Counted from the stretch's first letter, positions 1 to 9,648 are shown. The stretch is 64,000 nucleotides of DNA from Massilia brevitalea (GCF_030711405.1 NZ_JAULSI010000001.1:62001-126000), one strand, 5' to 3'. Notes: a model not told the origin generated them from the sequence alone. Numbers and translations: made by a program.

Positions 1-2
1 TC

Positions 3-428
3 GAGGAAGCGGCCCGGATGGCGGCGATCCACGACGACATCCTGCGCTTCCCGCAGGGCTACGACACGCCGGTGGGCGAAAAGGGCATCACCCTCTCGGG
101 CGGCCAGCGCCAGCGCGTGGCGATTGCCCGCTCGCTGCTGGCCGACAGCTCGCTGCTGCTGCTCGACGACGCCCTGTCGGCGGTGGACACCGGCACCGAG
201 ACCAACATCCTCGAACACCTGGACGAACTGCGCGCCTCGCGCCCGGAACTGACCGCCATCATCGCCAGCCACCGGCTGTCCGCCGTGGTGAATGCCGATC
301 TGATCGTGGTGCTGAAGAACGGCCGCGTCGCCGAATCCGGCAACCACGACACCCTCTTGACACTGGACGGCTGGTATGCCAGCCAGTGGCGCTATCAACA
401 ACTGGAGGCCAGCATCGATGCAAGCTGA
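3..428 (+). CDS. mdlA: ABC multidrug half-transporter, C-terminal part (MdlA-type)
   Basis: Only the end of the nucleotide-binding domain is in the window; the gene begins upstream. The reading frame shows the ABC signature LSGGQRQR, a Walker B LLLLDDALSAVD and the H-loop ASHRLSAV. The residue after the Walker B aspartate is Asp where canonical ATPases have Glu. LDDALSAVD is characteristic of MdlA-type subunits of heterodimeric exporters (family knowledge). The stop codon overlaps the start of the next ABC half-transporter by 11 bp, so the two are translationally linked and very likely form one heterodimeric inner-membrane exporter. The substrate cannot be told from sequence. Confidence 0.85.
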   Translation, partial: EEAARMAAIHDDILRFPQGYDTPVGEKGITLSGGQRQRVAIARSLLADSSLLLLDDALSAVDTGTETNILEHLDELRASRPELTAIIASHRLSAVVNADLIVVLKNGRVAESGNHDTLLTLDGWYASQWRYQQLEASIDAS

Positions 429-2226
429 CAAAACCAAGGAATCCAGGCACGCCGGCCGCGCCGAAGCAAAGCGCGCCGCAGCCCTGCTGCGCCGCGCCGC
501 CTGGCCCGATATCCGGCACCTGAAATGGGCGACCTTCTGGCTGGTCATCGCGGCCGCGCTGGAAGTGGTCGGCCCGATCCTGGGCAAGGCCCTGATCGAC
601 GACCACCTGGTGCCGCGCCACGCCGACTGGACCCGCATGTCCCTGCTGCTGGGCGGCGTGCTGGTCACCGGCTGGCTCTCGACCTGGCTGCGCTACCTGC
701 AGCTGGTGCGCCTGTCCGGCCTGGCGATGCGCTCGGTGCAGCGCCTGCGCGAATGGGTGTACGGCCACGTGCTGCGCCTGCCGATGGCTTTTTTCGATCG
801 CGCGATCACCGGCCAGCTGGTCAGCCGCGTGACCAACGACACCGAGGCGGTGAAGAAGCTCTATATCCAGGTGCTGTTCTCGATCCTCGACAGCACCATC
901 GTTTTGCTCGGCACCACGGTGGCCATGGCCTGGCTCGACTGGCGCCTGATGATCATCGTGCTGGCCCTGCTGCCGGCGGTGATCGTGATCGTCTGGCTGT
1001 ACCAGCGTTTGTCGGGGCCGGCGGTAACGCGTGCGCGCGCCCTGCGCAGCGACATCAACGGGCAGATGGCCGAATCGATCGGCGGCATGAGCGTGCTCCA
1101 GGCGAGCAATGCGGCGGGCCGCTTCGGCGAACGCTTCGCGCATACCAACGACGGCCACTACCAGGCGCGCATCGCCGAGATCCGCGTGAATGCCTTCCTG
1201 CTGCGCCCCGCGCTCGATTTGCTGAACGTGGCGCTGCTGGCGGTGGTGATCTTCGCCTTCGGGCGGCGCGAGATCGGCGCCGTCGAGGTGGGGATTTTGT
1301 ATGCGTTCATCAGCTACATCGCACGCGTGGTCGAACCCCTCATCCAGATCACGATGCAGTTCAGCGGACTGCAGCAGGCAGTGGTGGCGAGCGCGCGCGT
1401 GGAGGCGCTGCTGGCCGAAGCCGGGGCCGCGGAGCACGCGGCCGGCCGCACCGGCGGCACGCGCATGATGGCATCGAAGGACGCGCCGGCGGTGCGCGTG
1501 AAAAACCTGAGCTTTGCCTACGTGCCGGGCCAGAACGTCCTGCACGACATCTCGCTCGACATCCCGCAGGGCGCCTTCTACGGCATCGTCGGCCATACCG
1601 GCAGCGGCAAGTCGACCCTGCTGTCGCTGCTGCTGCGCTACTACAGCGCCAACCGGGAAAACGGCGAAGGCAAAATCGAGATCTGCGGCGAGCCGATTGC
1701 CGGCATCGACAACGAACGCTTCCGCAACGAGGTCGGCCTGGTGCCGCAAGACCCCTTCATCCTGGCGGCGTCGGCGCGCGAGAACATCGACATGGGGCGC
1801 GGCCTGGCGGTCGAGAAGATCGAGGCGGCGGCGCGCGCTGCCCACGCGCACGACTTCATCGCGGCGCTGGAAGATGGTTACGAGACCTCGCTGGGCGAAG
1901 GCGGCTCGCGCCTGTCCTCGGGCCAGAAGCAGCTGATCGCGATTGCGCGCGCCCTGGCCGGCGAGCCGCGCATCCTGCTGCTCGACGAAGCCACCTCGCG
2001 CATCGACAGCGCCACCGAGCAGGTCGTGCAGCAGGCGCTGGAGGAAGTGCGCGGCCGGGTGACCATCATCGCGATTGCGCACCGCCTGTCGACCATCCGC
2101 GACGCCGACCGCATCGTGGTGCTGAACCACGGACGCATCACGGAATCCGGCCCGCACGAGGAGCTGATGGGGATCGAGGGTGGCCTGTACCAGCGCTTGT
2201 ACCTGTTGCAGCAACTGGCGGTGTAG
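418..2226 (+). CDS. mdlB: ABC multidrug half-transporter, permease-ATPase (MdlB-type)
   Basis: 602 residues: an N-terminal type I exporter membrane domain (about residues 40-320) followed by an ATPase domain. Walker A is GHTGSGKST near residue 393 and Walker B is ILLLDEATSRID near 519, with an intact catalytic Glu. The signature is the degenerate LSSGQKQ rather than LSGGQ. MdlB subunits typically show this pattern, and it complements the Asp-for-Glu change in the upstream partner, giving one degenerate and one active ATP site in the heterodimer. The start at 418 is chosen because a GGAGG lies about 10 nt upstream and the start overlaps the partner's stop. Substrate unknown. Confidence 0.88.
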   Translation: MQADKTKESRHAGRAEAKRAAALLRRAAWPDIRHLKWATFWLVIAAALEVVGPILGKALIDDHLVPRHADWTRMSLLLGGVLVTGWLSTWLRYLQLVRLSGLAMRSVQRLREWVYGHVLRLPMAFFDRAITGQLVSRVTNDTEAVKKLYIQVLFSILDSTIVLLGTTVAMAWLDWRLMIIVLALLPAVIVIVWLYQRLSGPAVTRARALRSDINGQMAESIGGMSVLQASNAAGRFGERFAHTNDGHYQARIAEIRVNAFLLRPALDLLNVALLAVVIFAFGRREIGAVEVGILYAFISYIARVVEPLIQITMQFSGLQQAVVASARVEALLAEAGAAEHAAGRTGGTRMMASKDAPAVRVKNLSFAYVPGQNVLHDISLDIPQGAFYGIVGHTGSGKSTLLSLLLRYYSANRENGEGKIEICGEPIAGIDNERFRNEVGLVPQDPFILAASARENIDMGRGLAVEKIEAAARAAHAHDFIAALEDGYETSLGEGGSRLSSGQKQLIAIARALAGEPRILLLDEATSRIDSATEQVVQQALEEVRGRVTIIAIAHRLSTIRDADRIVVLNHGRITESGPHEELMGIEGGLYQRLYLLQQLAV

Positions 2227-2372
2227 GCGGTGCGACTGCCTGGCGCGAGCGGGACGTGACTCTTTGTTTCCATGCTGCACTGCCGAATATGCAGCCGCCA
2301 ATATTGACGTTTTGGCGTCGCATTTTTACGATAGCGGCATAAAAAATTGCTATTGCCACTTAGCAACACGAC

Positions 2373-2378
2373 TATAAT
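2373..2378 (+). promoter_or_regulatory. Candidate -10 element for the TPR-GGDEF gene
   Basis: A perfect TATAAT lies 52 bp before the start codon at 2431. The upstream -35 is ambiguous: TTGCTA at 2347 gives 20-bp spacing and TTGCCA at 2353 gives 14-bp spacing. The surrounding 2280-2380 segment is markedly AT-richer than the coding DNA. Prediction only. Confidence 0.45.
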
Positions 2379-2430
2379 CGTCGATGGCGCTCGCAATCAC
2401 TGCGGGCGCGACGACCAGATCGAGGAAGCT

Positions 2431-4506
2431 ATGCCGGCAGTTTGGGAGACGAAAAAGCCATCGCAGCGTTTGTGCGCACTGCTCGCATCGCTGGTGCTGA
2501 CATCTCCTTTGGCGCTTGCCGACGCGCCCAAGGCACTGGGCCTGGAAGCGCGCCTGGCCGAGATCCGCGAAATCAACCGCTTCATCCCGGAACGCGCCCT
2601 GCCGATGCTGCTCAAGATCGAGGGCGAAGCGCGCGCCGGTTCGGTGGCCGACAAGGCCGACATGCTGGCCGAGCTGTGCGTGGCCTACCAGAAGGTGGGA
2701 CGCAACGACCAGGCGCTGGCCACCTGCGATGAACTCATCGCATTCGGCCGCCGCGAAAAGAACGACGCCGCCATCGCCAAGGGCCTGGTACGCAAGGGCT
2801 ACATCAAGTACGCCCAGAACGAACTCGCGCTGTCGCATGCGCTGATCTGGGAGGCCGAGCGCCATGCGCTGTCCACCGACGACGTCGAGGTGCGCGTGCG
2901 CGTGGGCGTGTCGGCGTCCGAAGCCTTTGCCGAGGACGGCAACTTCCCGCGCGCGCTGGAAAAGATGCAGGCCGTGCTGGCCTATACGCGCCAGCATGGC
3001 GAGCCGGTGCACATGGTGATCGTGCTGAACGCGCTGACCCGCCTGTACGTGCAGATGCGCGAATTCGACAAGGCGTCCGAATCCCTGGCCGAAGCCTATG
3101 TGGCGGCCGAGAAGATCAATTCGCCGGGCCGCATGGCCACCCTGAAGGGCACCGAATACGGCCTGGCCATGGACACCGGCCAGATGCAGCGCGCGCTGAA
3201 GGCGCAGCTGGCGGCGCTGTCGCTGGAGCGCAGCATTGGTGCGCAGTCGATGGTGGCGCGCTCGCTGGTGAACCTGTCCGACTATTACCTGAAGCTGCAC
3301 GACTACCGCAACGCCCTCGCCTACGGCACGCAGGCGCTGGATGCGGCGCTCGCCATCAGGGACGAGACCGCGGGCGCCACCGCACGCGTGAACATCGGCC
3401 AGGCCTACCTGGCCAGCGGCCGCATCGCCGAGGGCAAGCGCGCTTTCGAGGAAGGCCTGGCGATCTACGAACAGAACGGCGACAAGCCGGAGCTGCAGAG
3501 CGTGCTGGCCGAATACGGCGGCGCCCTCGAGCGCGCCGGCGATTATCCGGGCGCCATCAACGCTTACCACCGCGAGCGCACGCTGTCGAACGAGCTGTTC
3601 GAAAAGCGCCGCCAGAAGGCCATGCTCGAGCTGCAGGAAAAGTACGACGCCGACAAGCGCCAGCGCCAGATCGAACTGCTGGAGCGCGAAAACCAGGTGA
3701 AGTCGGCCGAGATCGACAACCGCCGCCTGCAGCAGCGCATCTGGGGCTTGCTGATCATGGTGTTCGCGCTGGTGACGGTGATCGTCGCCATGCTGTACCG
3801 CAAGGTGCGCCATGCGAACGCCCAGCTGCACGAAAAGAACCAGGAACTCAAGCAGCAGAGCGTGCGCGACCCGCTGACGGGCCTGTACAACCGCCGTCAC
3901 TTCCAGGACTTCATGCGCACCCACCAGCAGCTGGAAAAGCGCGGCGTCGGCACCTCGGGCGACGAGATGGTGAGCGCGCTGTTCCTGATGGACGTCGACC
4001 ACTTCAAGCACATCAACGACACCTGGGGCCATGGCGCCGGCGACGCGGTGCTGATCAAGATCGCGGCCAGCCTGCGCGAGATCCTGCGCGAGACCGACAT
4101 GATCGTGCGCTGGGGCGGCGAGGAATTCCTGGCCTTCTTGCCGGCGATCCCGCGCAGCGGCCTGGACGAAGTAGCGCGCCGCCTGCTGGAAGGCATTGCC
4201 GAGACCCGCATCGAGTACGGCGGCGAGACCTTGAGCGCCCAGGTGTCGATCGGCTTCGCGCCCTACCCGCTGGCCCCCGCCGGCCAGCCGCTGCCGTGGG
4301 AACGCGCGGTGAACCTGGTCGACATGGCGCTGTACATGGCCAAGGGCCACGGCCGCAACCGCGCATATGGCCTGCGCGGCTTCAGCGGCACGACGCAGAC
4401 CTCGATGGAAGAGATCGAGCAGAACCTCGAGCAGGCCTGGCGCGCGGGGTTCGTGGAGATGTCGATCGTGACGGCGGGGTGGCAGGATTTGCGCGCGAGC
4501 GCGTGA
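2431..4506 (+). CDS. Exported TPR-repeat diguanylate cyclase (GGDEF)
   Basis: 691 residues. Order: signal peptide (residues 1 to about 30, ending LALA), a periplasmic TPR-like helical repeat region (about 35-400), a coiled coil rich in Arg/Gln/Glu, one membrane helix at about 437-456, then a cytoplasmic GGDEF domain. The active-site motif is GGEEF at 562-566. RETD at 553-556, five residues upstream, is a consensus inhibitory I-site, so an active cyclase with product inhibition is expected (family knowledge). It would make cyclic di-GMP in response to something sensed by the TPR region. The start at 2431 has GAGGA 4-9 nt upstream; longer in-frame starts lack both this and the signal peptide at the N-terminus. 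No EAL domain is present. Confidence 0.9.
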   Translation: MPAVWETKKPSQRLCALLASLVLTSPLALADAPKALGLEARLAEIREINRFIPERALPMLLKIEGEARAGSVADKADMLAELCVAYQKVGRNDQALATCDELIAFGRREKNDAAIAKGLVRKGYIKYAQNELALSHALIWEAERHALSTDDVEVRVRVGVSASEAFAEDGNFPRALEKMQAVLAYTRQHGEPVHMVIVLNALTRLYVQMREFDKASESLAEAYVAAEKINSPGRMATLKGTEYGLAMDTGQMQRALKAQLAALSLERSIGAQSMVARSLVNLSDYYLKLHDYRNALAYGTQALDAALAIRDETAGATARVNIGQAYLASGRIAEGKRAFEEGLAIYEQNGDKPELQSVLAEYGGALERAGDYPGAINAYHRERTLSNELFEKRRQKAMLELQEKYDADKRQRQIELLERENQVKSAEIDNRRLQQRIWGLLIMVFALVTVIVAMLYRKVRHANAQLHEKNQELKQQSVRDPLTGLYNRRHFQDFMRTHQQLEKRGVGTSGDEMVSALFLMDVDHFKHINDTWGHGAGDAVLIKIAASLREILRETDMIVRWGGEEFLAFLPAIPRSGLDEVARRLLEGIAETRIEYGGETLSAQVSIGFAPYPLAPAGQPLPWERAVNLVDMALYMAKGHGRNRAYGLRGFSGTTQTSMEEIEQNLEQAWRAGFVEMSIVTAGWQDLRASA

Positions 4507-4514
4507 TCGGGGTT

Positions 4515-4554
4515 GGGGTTTCGGGGTTTCGGGGTTTCGGGGTTTCGGGGTTTC
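4515..4554 (+). repeat. Five perfect tandem copies of GGGGTTTC
   Basis: Directly after the GGDEF stop codon there are five uninterrupted 8-bp GGGGTTTC units, preceded by one imperfect GGGGTT. Five runs of four G separated by four-base loops match the general pattern of a G-quadruplex. The tract is a short simple-sequence array that could vary in copy number between strains. Confidence 0.95.
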
Positions 4555-4566
4555 CGATGTTGGGTT

Positions 4567-4715
4567 CGTAGGGTGGGCACCTGTGCCCACGCGGTCTCAC
4601 CGGGTGATTTGACGCGACGTCAAACAACACCCGGGTGATCGAACGTCAACGATGCTCCGCCCGGCATTTCGACATGGACGTGCCGTACCGCGTGGGCACA
4701 GGTGCCCACCCTACG
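4567..4715. repeat. REP-like inverted pair 1 (GTAGGG subtype)
   Basis: Two 29-bp elements at 4567-4595 and 4687-4715 are perfect reverse complements of each other. Each contains a GTGGGCAC/GTGCCCAC palindrome with a 2-nt loop (CT or AG) and carries GTAGGG on one side. They enclose a 91-bp spacer. REP elements typically carry a GTAG-type tetranucleotide next to a palindrome (family knowledge), and this layout resembles a BIME. Confidence 0.85.
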
Positions 4716-4728
4716 AACGGCAAATCGT

Positions 4729-5082
4729 TTACCGCGCCGATTCCTGCATTTTTTCGCCGGCGCGCTCGACCTTTTCGCCGACCACCGTGCCGGCTTTCTG
4801 CAACCCGCGCCCGGCTTCATCGGTCGCATCCTTGATCTTTTCGCGCGCCTCCTCGGTGCGTTCGGCCAGGCGATCGCGCGCTTCGTCGGCGCGTTCGGCT
4901 ACGCGCCTGGCTGCCTCGTCCGCCTTTTCCAGCGGCGCCCGCAACTCGCGCGCCACCTTGTCGCCGGCGTCGTCGATGGCCTTGCCGGCTTTCTGCGCCG
5001 GGCCGGCGTCGTTCTCATCGCGCGGCGAGCAGCCGGCCAGGGCCAGCACCAGCAGCGCACCCAACATGGTCATGGTCTTCAT
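4729..5082 (-). CDS. Small helical lipoprotein of unknown function
   Basis: 117 residues. A lipoprotein signal peptide ends in LALAGC (Cys at residue 18), so the protein should be lipid-anchored. The rest is very rich in Ala, Glu, Lys and Arg with heptad-like spacing, and looks like one long amphipathic helix or coiled coil of the apolipoprotein-like type seen in envelope stress proteins. AGGAGG lies just upstream of the ATG. A gap of 79 bp separates it from the end of the tubulin-like operon on the same strand, so read-through is possible, but it has its own strong ribosome-binding site. No specific function can be assigned. Confidence 0.75.
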   Translation of the reverse strand: MKTMTMLGALLVLALAGCSPRDENDAGPAQKAGKAIDDAGDKVARELRAPLEKADEAARRVAERADEARDRLAERTEEAREKIKDATDEAGRGLQKAGTVVGEKVERAGEKMQESAR

Positions 5083-5161
5083 GATCCCTCCTGTGTTCGC
5101 GTTTCAGCCAGCATACACCTTGCCGGAATTGCATGGCTCACGGATGAGCAGCATGGCAACA

Positions 5162-5998
5162 TCACCGGCCGTCGGCACGCGGATGCTCGGGGCTGCGCTC
5201 CTCGATCCTGTCGTGCAGGGCACGCGCATTGTCGTCGTCGCCCCAGCGCTTGGTGAACGCACGCAGGCGCTGGCGCGCCTTGTCGAACGAGGATGCCGCC
5301 AGCGCCGATTCGACCGCCGTCTTCGCTTCGCGCCAGGCCTTGTCGCGCTGGCGCTTGCGGGTGCAGTCGGCGGCGGCGTCGTTCAGCACCTGCTGCACGT
5401 GCTGCAGCTGGTCCGGCGTGGCGCGGGTCTTGCGCAGCGCGATCAGTTCATTCTGGGCTTCGCGCGGCTTGCAGGACGTGGCCAGGCCGATTGCCTTGTC
5501 CATCTGCGCCTCGACGCGGCGCTTGCCCGGGTTGGCGACCAGCCAGACCACCCACAGCAGGGCCAGGGCCAGCAGCCACCAGCGCAGGCGCACGGGCTTG
5601 CGCTGCGACGGTTGCGAGGCGGATGCGCGCACGCCGGGCGCCGGTTTGGCGCCCGGCGGGATCGGCTGCTTTGGCTCCGTACGCGACGTTGGTGCAGGCG
5701 TGGAAGTGGATGCGGGCGTGGTGTTCGGCGGCGGCACGGGCGCCGCGGCAGGACTGGCCGCCGTCCGGTCCTCCGCACGCGGCGCGACGGTGCTGGCGGC
5801 AGCGGCAACAGGCACGCCATCCTGCACCGGTTTCTCAAGCTGCACGCCCTGCGCGGACGGCTCGGCATGCGCCGCCGCGTCCCCGCGCTCGATACCCTCC
5901 TGCTGCGCCGTGCCGCAATACGGACAAAAGTTCACCCGGCGCGGCAAGCTGCGGCCGCACGAGGGTGCAATACAACGATAAAGCGATGCTTCTGCCAC
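5162..5998 (-). CDS. Zinc-ribbon, single-pass membrane protein of the tubulin-like operon
   Basis: 278 residues from a GTG start. The N-terminus is a zinc ribbon with Cys at 9, 14, 25 and 28 (the second pair is CPYC). It is followed by a Pro/Ala/Thr-rich linker, one membrane helix near 139-157, and a C-terminal helical domain of about 120 residues. The GTG at 5998 is preferred because it follows the tubulin-like gene's stop by 11 bp, is preceded by an AAGGG-type site and places the zinc ribbon at the very N-terminus. A longer in-frame ATG would overlap the upstream gene by 90 bp. It is the last gene of the five-gene operon. Function unknown; the topology suggests a cytoplasmic ribbon tethered to the membrane. 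Confidence 0.72.
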   Translation of the reverse strand: MAEASLYRCIAPSCGRSLPRRVNFCPYCGTAQQEGIERGDAAAHAEPSAQGVQLEKPVQDGVPVAAAASTVAPRAEDRTAASPAAAPVPPPNTTPASTSTPAPTSRTEPKQPIPPGAKPAPGVRASASQPSQRKPVRLRWWLLALALLWVVWLVANPGKRRVEAQMDKAIGLATSCKPREAQNELIALRKTRATPDQLQHVQQVLNDAAADCTRKRQRDKAWREAKTAVESALAASSFDKARQRLRAFTKRWGDDDNARALHDRIEERSPEHPRADGR

Positions 5999-6009
5999 AG
6001 GCGCCCTTT

Positions 6010-9000
6010 CTACTGCGGATCCGGAACGCCGTCGTCCGGATCGGGAATGGCGTTCGCCTGCGAAGGGTCGATGCCAGGAATGTCGGCCACGGTCTGCCAC
6101 TTGCCGAAGCGCGTGTCCTGCGCCATGTTCCAGGCGCGCGTGGCCAGGTCGACCTCGCCGCGTGCGAGCTGCTGCGCAATCTCCTCGACCGCGAACGGCC
6201 CGCGCTGGGCGCCCGCCACGAACAGCTTGTAGCGCGGCCCGGCCGCCATGGCCTGCATCGGTACCGGCGCCGCAGCGTGCGTACGCCGCTCGGCCGCCTG
6301 CACCGCGCGCGCATCGCTGGCCAGGAACTCGGCCTTGATCACGCGCTTGTCCACGGGACGCTCAACTTCCCAGTTATAGGCGTCGGATGCCGAATCCGGT
6401 ACCGCCTCGGTCCACTCAGGCAGCGTGGCCAGCGCGGCGTCGATGGCGGCGCTGGTCAGCGATGGATCGGCGGTTGCGGCACGCTGGAACCAGGCGTCAT
6501 ACAGGCGCTTCGCCGTGATGTTCGGCAGCGAAGGCGACGGCAGCTGGGCTCCGGTCTCGTCGACCTCCAGGCGCGGCTCGTACACACGCAGCTGGTAATG
6601 GCGCATCAGCGCGGCCAGCAGCACCAGCTGGTGCGGCCCCACCGCCGCCAGGCGCTTGCGCACGGCGGCGATCACCTGCTCGCGGTAATACGGCGGCAGC
6701 CCGTTCGAGCGGATCGCGAACTCGTTCCCGATCTGCAGCCACTCGCCGGACCCCGGCTCGACCTCGAACAGATACTGGCCGCGCGGCTGGAAGCTGGCCT
6801 CGCGGTCGCCCAGATCGGCTTTTCTCCGGATGACGCCGAGCGCAATCGCCTGCAGGAACCATTCGTAGTCGTCGGCCAGGCGGTTCAGCTCATCCATCGA
6901 CGGCGAAATCGGATGGCGGAAGCGCGTCGAATCGAAATGCAAATGGGTCGGGATCTTCGGGTTCTCGATCTGGTACGAAGCGCGCCAGGTCGGCACGCCG
7001 CGCAGCACCGTCATCGGAATGCCGGACAGTTCGATGTAGCAAACCGCCCGCCCGGCCACACCCGTGTTCACGATCGACACCAGGTCGCCGTGGAAGAAAC
7101 CGGTCGGCACGGCAGCGCGGATTTCAGCCTCCATGCGGCGCCAGGCGCCCACATCGCCCACTCCAATAAAACATTTAAATTGGTCCGAATTCGGAGTGAA
7201 TTCGGCCGAGAAGCGCGCGTTCACCCAGGGCATGGCACTGCGTATCCATTCGGCGAAGACGCGCTGGCGTTCCTGCGGCGTCATCGCATTCAAACGGTCC
7301 AGCAGCGGATCGGAAGGCTCGGCGCCGAGCTCGCTGCTGGAGAGCTGCGTCTGCGCGCGGCGGAACAGCTTCAGCAGCAAATCGGACCGCATGCGCTCGT
7401 CGCCCAGCTGCGGGAACAGCCTGCCCGAGCCGCCGAATTCAAGCAGCACTTCCTCGCTCCACGTGCTGACATCGCTCGTGAGACGCACCGGCGCCGGCTG
7501 CACATCGCCGGCCAGCTTGATGTAGGTGGCGTGCTCGTGGCGCGCATCGCTGCGCAGCTGGGCAATGCGGTTGTCGACCGCGTACAAAATCTCCTGCACG
7601 TGGCGCCGTCCTTCCTGGAACTCGCCGGCGATGCCGCTCCACTGCGCATTGCCCTGCTCGTCGGTCGATTGCGGGTCGCCCAGCCAGGCCGACATGTTGC
7701 GCATGACTTCGATCGACTGCCCGGCCGATACTGCCAGCAAGTGGAAGCGCAAATAATCGGCGATGTCGCGCTTCAGGTGGGCCATGACTTCGCGCGCCTG
7801 CGCATCCTTGCCGAACAGGCGGCCGGCGGCCTGGCCCAGGTTGTTCAGCGATTCCTCGACCTGGCGCGTGCGCAGCGCGTCGCGGATGTCGCGGTAGCGG
7901 CGGCCATTCTTTTCCGCGCTGATCAGATCGCGCTGCAGCAGGCGCGCCTTGACCTGCTCCAGCAGCGACAGCACGAATTCCAGGCCGCCCTGCTTGCGGT
8001 CGTCGAGCAGCGCATACAGGCGCTCGCGCACGCGCGTCTTCAGGCGCCCGGTCAACTCTCCCGTGTGGCGCTTGATACGGTCTTCGCTGGTCTCGGCGGT
8101 GGCGCCGGCTTCGCGGATGGCGTCGCGTTCCAGCTGCGGCAGCAGCTCGGCCACCTTTTCGCGCCACAGCTTGATGTCGTAGCCGGCCATGATGCGGTCG
8201 ATCTCGAGCTGCACCTTGCTCTCCACGCGTTCCAGCAGCGAGCGCCCATCCTTGTCCATCAACAGCTGTTCTGTGAGCGCGTATTCCTGGAAGGGCGTGA
8301 CGTCCACCGTTCCCTTTTTAAAATCAGGGAATTCGCTGAAGGGACGTTCGCGCATCTCCATCTGCTCGCGCATGAAGCTGTCGCGCTCCGCATCGCCGGC
8401 GCGCCGCGCCAAGACGCCGTCGCGCCCCACCAGGCCAAAGAACTCCTTCACCATCAGCGCCGCCAGCTCATAGGCGCGGATGTCTTCGCGCAGGCTTTGC
8501 TGGGTGTCGAGCACCGCCTGGCCAAAGGCCGAATACACTTTTGAATACGACAGGCGCATGTCGCCGAAGCGCGCTTCGGGCACGCGCGGGTTGTAGGGGC
8601 CGAGCTTGTGCTGCTGCTGGTTCACCGCCACCGAGCGCTTGCGATTGGCGAAATCGGCCGAGGCGAAATCCTCGAACAGGGTGTCGGCCACCATCTGGTA
8701 GACGTCCTTCACGTCCTGGGTCGCCTTGTTGGCGAGATTCGCGGTGTCGACGAAGTACACGTCGTCGAAGGGCGCGCCCTTGCCCTGGATGCTGTCCGGG
8801 TCCATCCACGACACGCGCGCGTTCATGTCGCGCATGGTGGTTTCCAGCTCCATCATGGTGGCGTACGCGTTCGCCTCGGTGCGCTCCTTGTTCGCCTTTG
8901 CAAAACCCGAGGGCATGAACATCACCAGGTCGACCTGGCTGTCGGACACTTCCTGGCGTGCGATGGCTTTCGCCATCCAGCCCAGGTCGATGGCGCTGCC

Positions 9001-9648
9001 GGCGCCGGTGCCGCCGGCGTTCGAGCCGATGACGACGATGCGGAATTTCGAGGTGTCGACCTGCAGGCCGAGGCGCTGGTAGTTTTCCTTGCGCTCGATG
9101 CCGGCATTACTGCTCAAGAAGTTCAGCGCGCCCTTGATGCGGCCGCGCAGCTTGGGATACTTGTCGAACAGGTAGAGGCGCGCCACCGAGCGGATCTGCC
9201 CTGCCCCTTTCGACGGGTCGATGCCGAGCGTGCGCAGTTTTTTCGGACGCAGCGGCATCCAGCTTTCGATCAGCGGAAAGCGCGCCAGGCTGTCGTCGGA
9301 CTCGTGGTACTGCGGCAAATCGAGCGGCTCGACCAGCCGTTCTTCGTCGCTCAGGCGCACCAGTTCGTACCAGGGGTCGGTGCGCTGCGACTTGCCCTCG
9401 TCGATGATGGCGTTGTTGTCGAGGTCGAAGTGCAGGAAGCGCGCGACCGGGAAGTCGGCAATCGACTCCACGCGGGTCGGATGCTGCTTGTTCCAGACCG
9501 CGGACAGGATGCGGCGGCGGATGCGCATCATGACTTCCATGCCGGTGCCGCCGGCGCCGATGAAGAGGGTCGGGCGCAGGTCGACCTTGAGTTCGGCCCG
9601 CGGTTCGAACTTCCTGTTCATGCTTGCTGGGGTGGGGATCTCTGCCAT
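6010..9648 (-). CDS. Large tubulin/FtsZ-like protein with C-terminal GYF_2-type domain
   Basis: 1212 residues. Two glycine-rich nucleotide-binding loops of the tubulin/FtsZ type are visible: GAGGTG at 31-36 and SNAGGTGAGS near 209-218. They correspond in order and form to the first loop and the GGGTGTG-like loop of FtsZ. A long, mainly helical middle region with many charged residues follows. Residues about 1138-1191 (start YKLFVAG, then GPF, ending VADIP) resemble a GYF_2/DUF4339 domain, often found on membrane-associated bacterial proteins. This is consistent with the Pfam Tubulin_2 family, which is predicted from comparative genomics to belong to a membrane-remodelling system with vWA proteins. 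The protein is about three times the length of FtsZ. It is the fourth gene of a five-gene operon. GTPase or polymer activity is inference. Confidence 0.8.
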   Translation of the reverse strand: MAEIPTPASMNRKFEPRAELKVDLRPTLFIGAGGTGMEVMMRIRRRILSAVWNKQHPTRVESIADFPVARFLHFDLDNNAIIDEGKSQRTDPWYELVRLSDEERLVEPLDLPQYHESDDSLARFPLIESWMPLRPKKLRTLGIDPSKGAGQIRSVARLYLFDKYPKLRGRIKGALNFLSSNAGIERKENYQRLGLQVDTSKFRIVVIGSNAGGTGAGSAIDLGWMAKAIARQEVSDSQVDLVMFMPSGFAKANKERTEANAYATMMELETTMRDMNARVSWMDPDSIQGKGAPFDDVYFVDTANLANKATQDVKDVYQMVADTLFEDFASADFANRKRSVAVNQQQHKLGPYNPRVPEARFGDMRLSYSKVYSAFGQAVLDTQQSLREDIRAYELAALMVKEFFGLVGRDGVLARRAGDAERDSFMREQMEMRERPFSEFPDFKKGTVDVTPFQEYALTEQLLMDKDGRSLLERVESKVQLEIDRIMAGYDIKLWREKVAELLPQLERDAIREAGATAETSEDRIKRHTGELTGRLKTRVRERLYALLDDRKQGGLEFVLSLLEQVKARLLQRDLISAEKNGRRYRDIRDALRTRQVEESLNNLGQAAGRLFGKDAQAREVMAHLKRDIADYLRFHLLAVSAGQSIEVMRNMSAWLGDPQSTDEQGNAQWSGIAGEFQEGRRHVQEILYAVDNRIAQLRSDARHEHATYIKLAGDVQPAPVRLTSDVSTWSEEVLLEFGGSGRLFPQLGDERMRSDLLLKLFRRAQTQLSSSELGAEPSDPLLDRLNAMTPQERQRVFAEWIRSAMPWVNARFSAEFTPNSDQFKCFIGVGDVGAWRRMEAEIRAAVPTGFFHGDLVSIVNTGVAGRAVCYIELSGIPMTVLRGVPTWRASYQIENPKIPTHLHFDSTRFRHPISPSMDELNRLADDYEWFLQAIALGVIRRKADLGDREASFQPRGQYLFEVEPGSGEWLQIGNEFAIRSNGLPPYYREQVIAAVRKRLAAVGPHQLVLLAALMRHYQLRVYEPRLEVDETGAQLPSPSLPNITAKRLYDAWFQRAATADPSLTSAAIDAALATLPEWTEAVPDSASDAYNWEVERPVDKRVIKAEFLASDARAVQAAERRTHAAAPVPMQAMAAGPRYKLFVAGAQRGPFAVEEIAQQLARGEVDLATRAWNMAQDTRFGKWQTVADIPGIDPSQANAIPDPDDGVPDPQ

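Noticed and set aside
259..2301. Long antisense open frame opposite the mdlAB genes, and similar ones elsewhere (for example 5293-8544, 2350-4590, 42515-45541)
   Set aside because: They mirror real genes with recognised domains, have His/Arg/Gln-rich compositions typical of reverse frames in GC-rich DNA, and lack ribosome-binding sites and domains.
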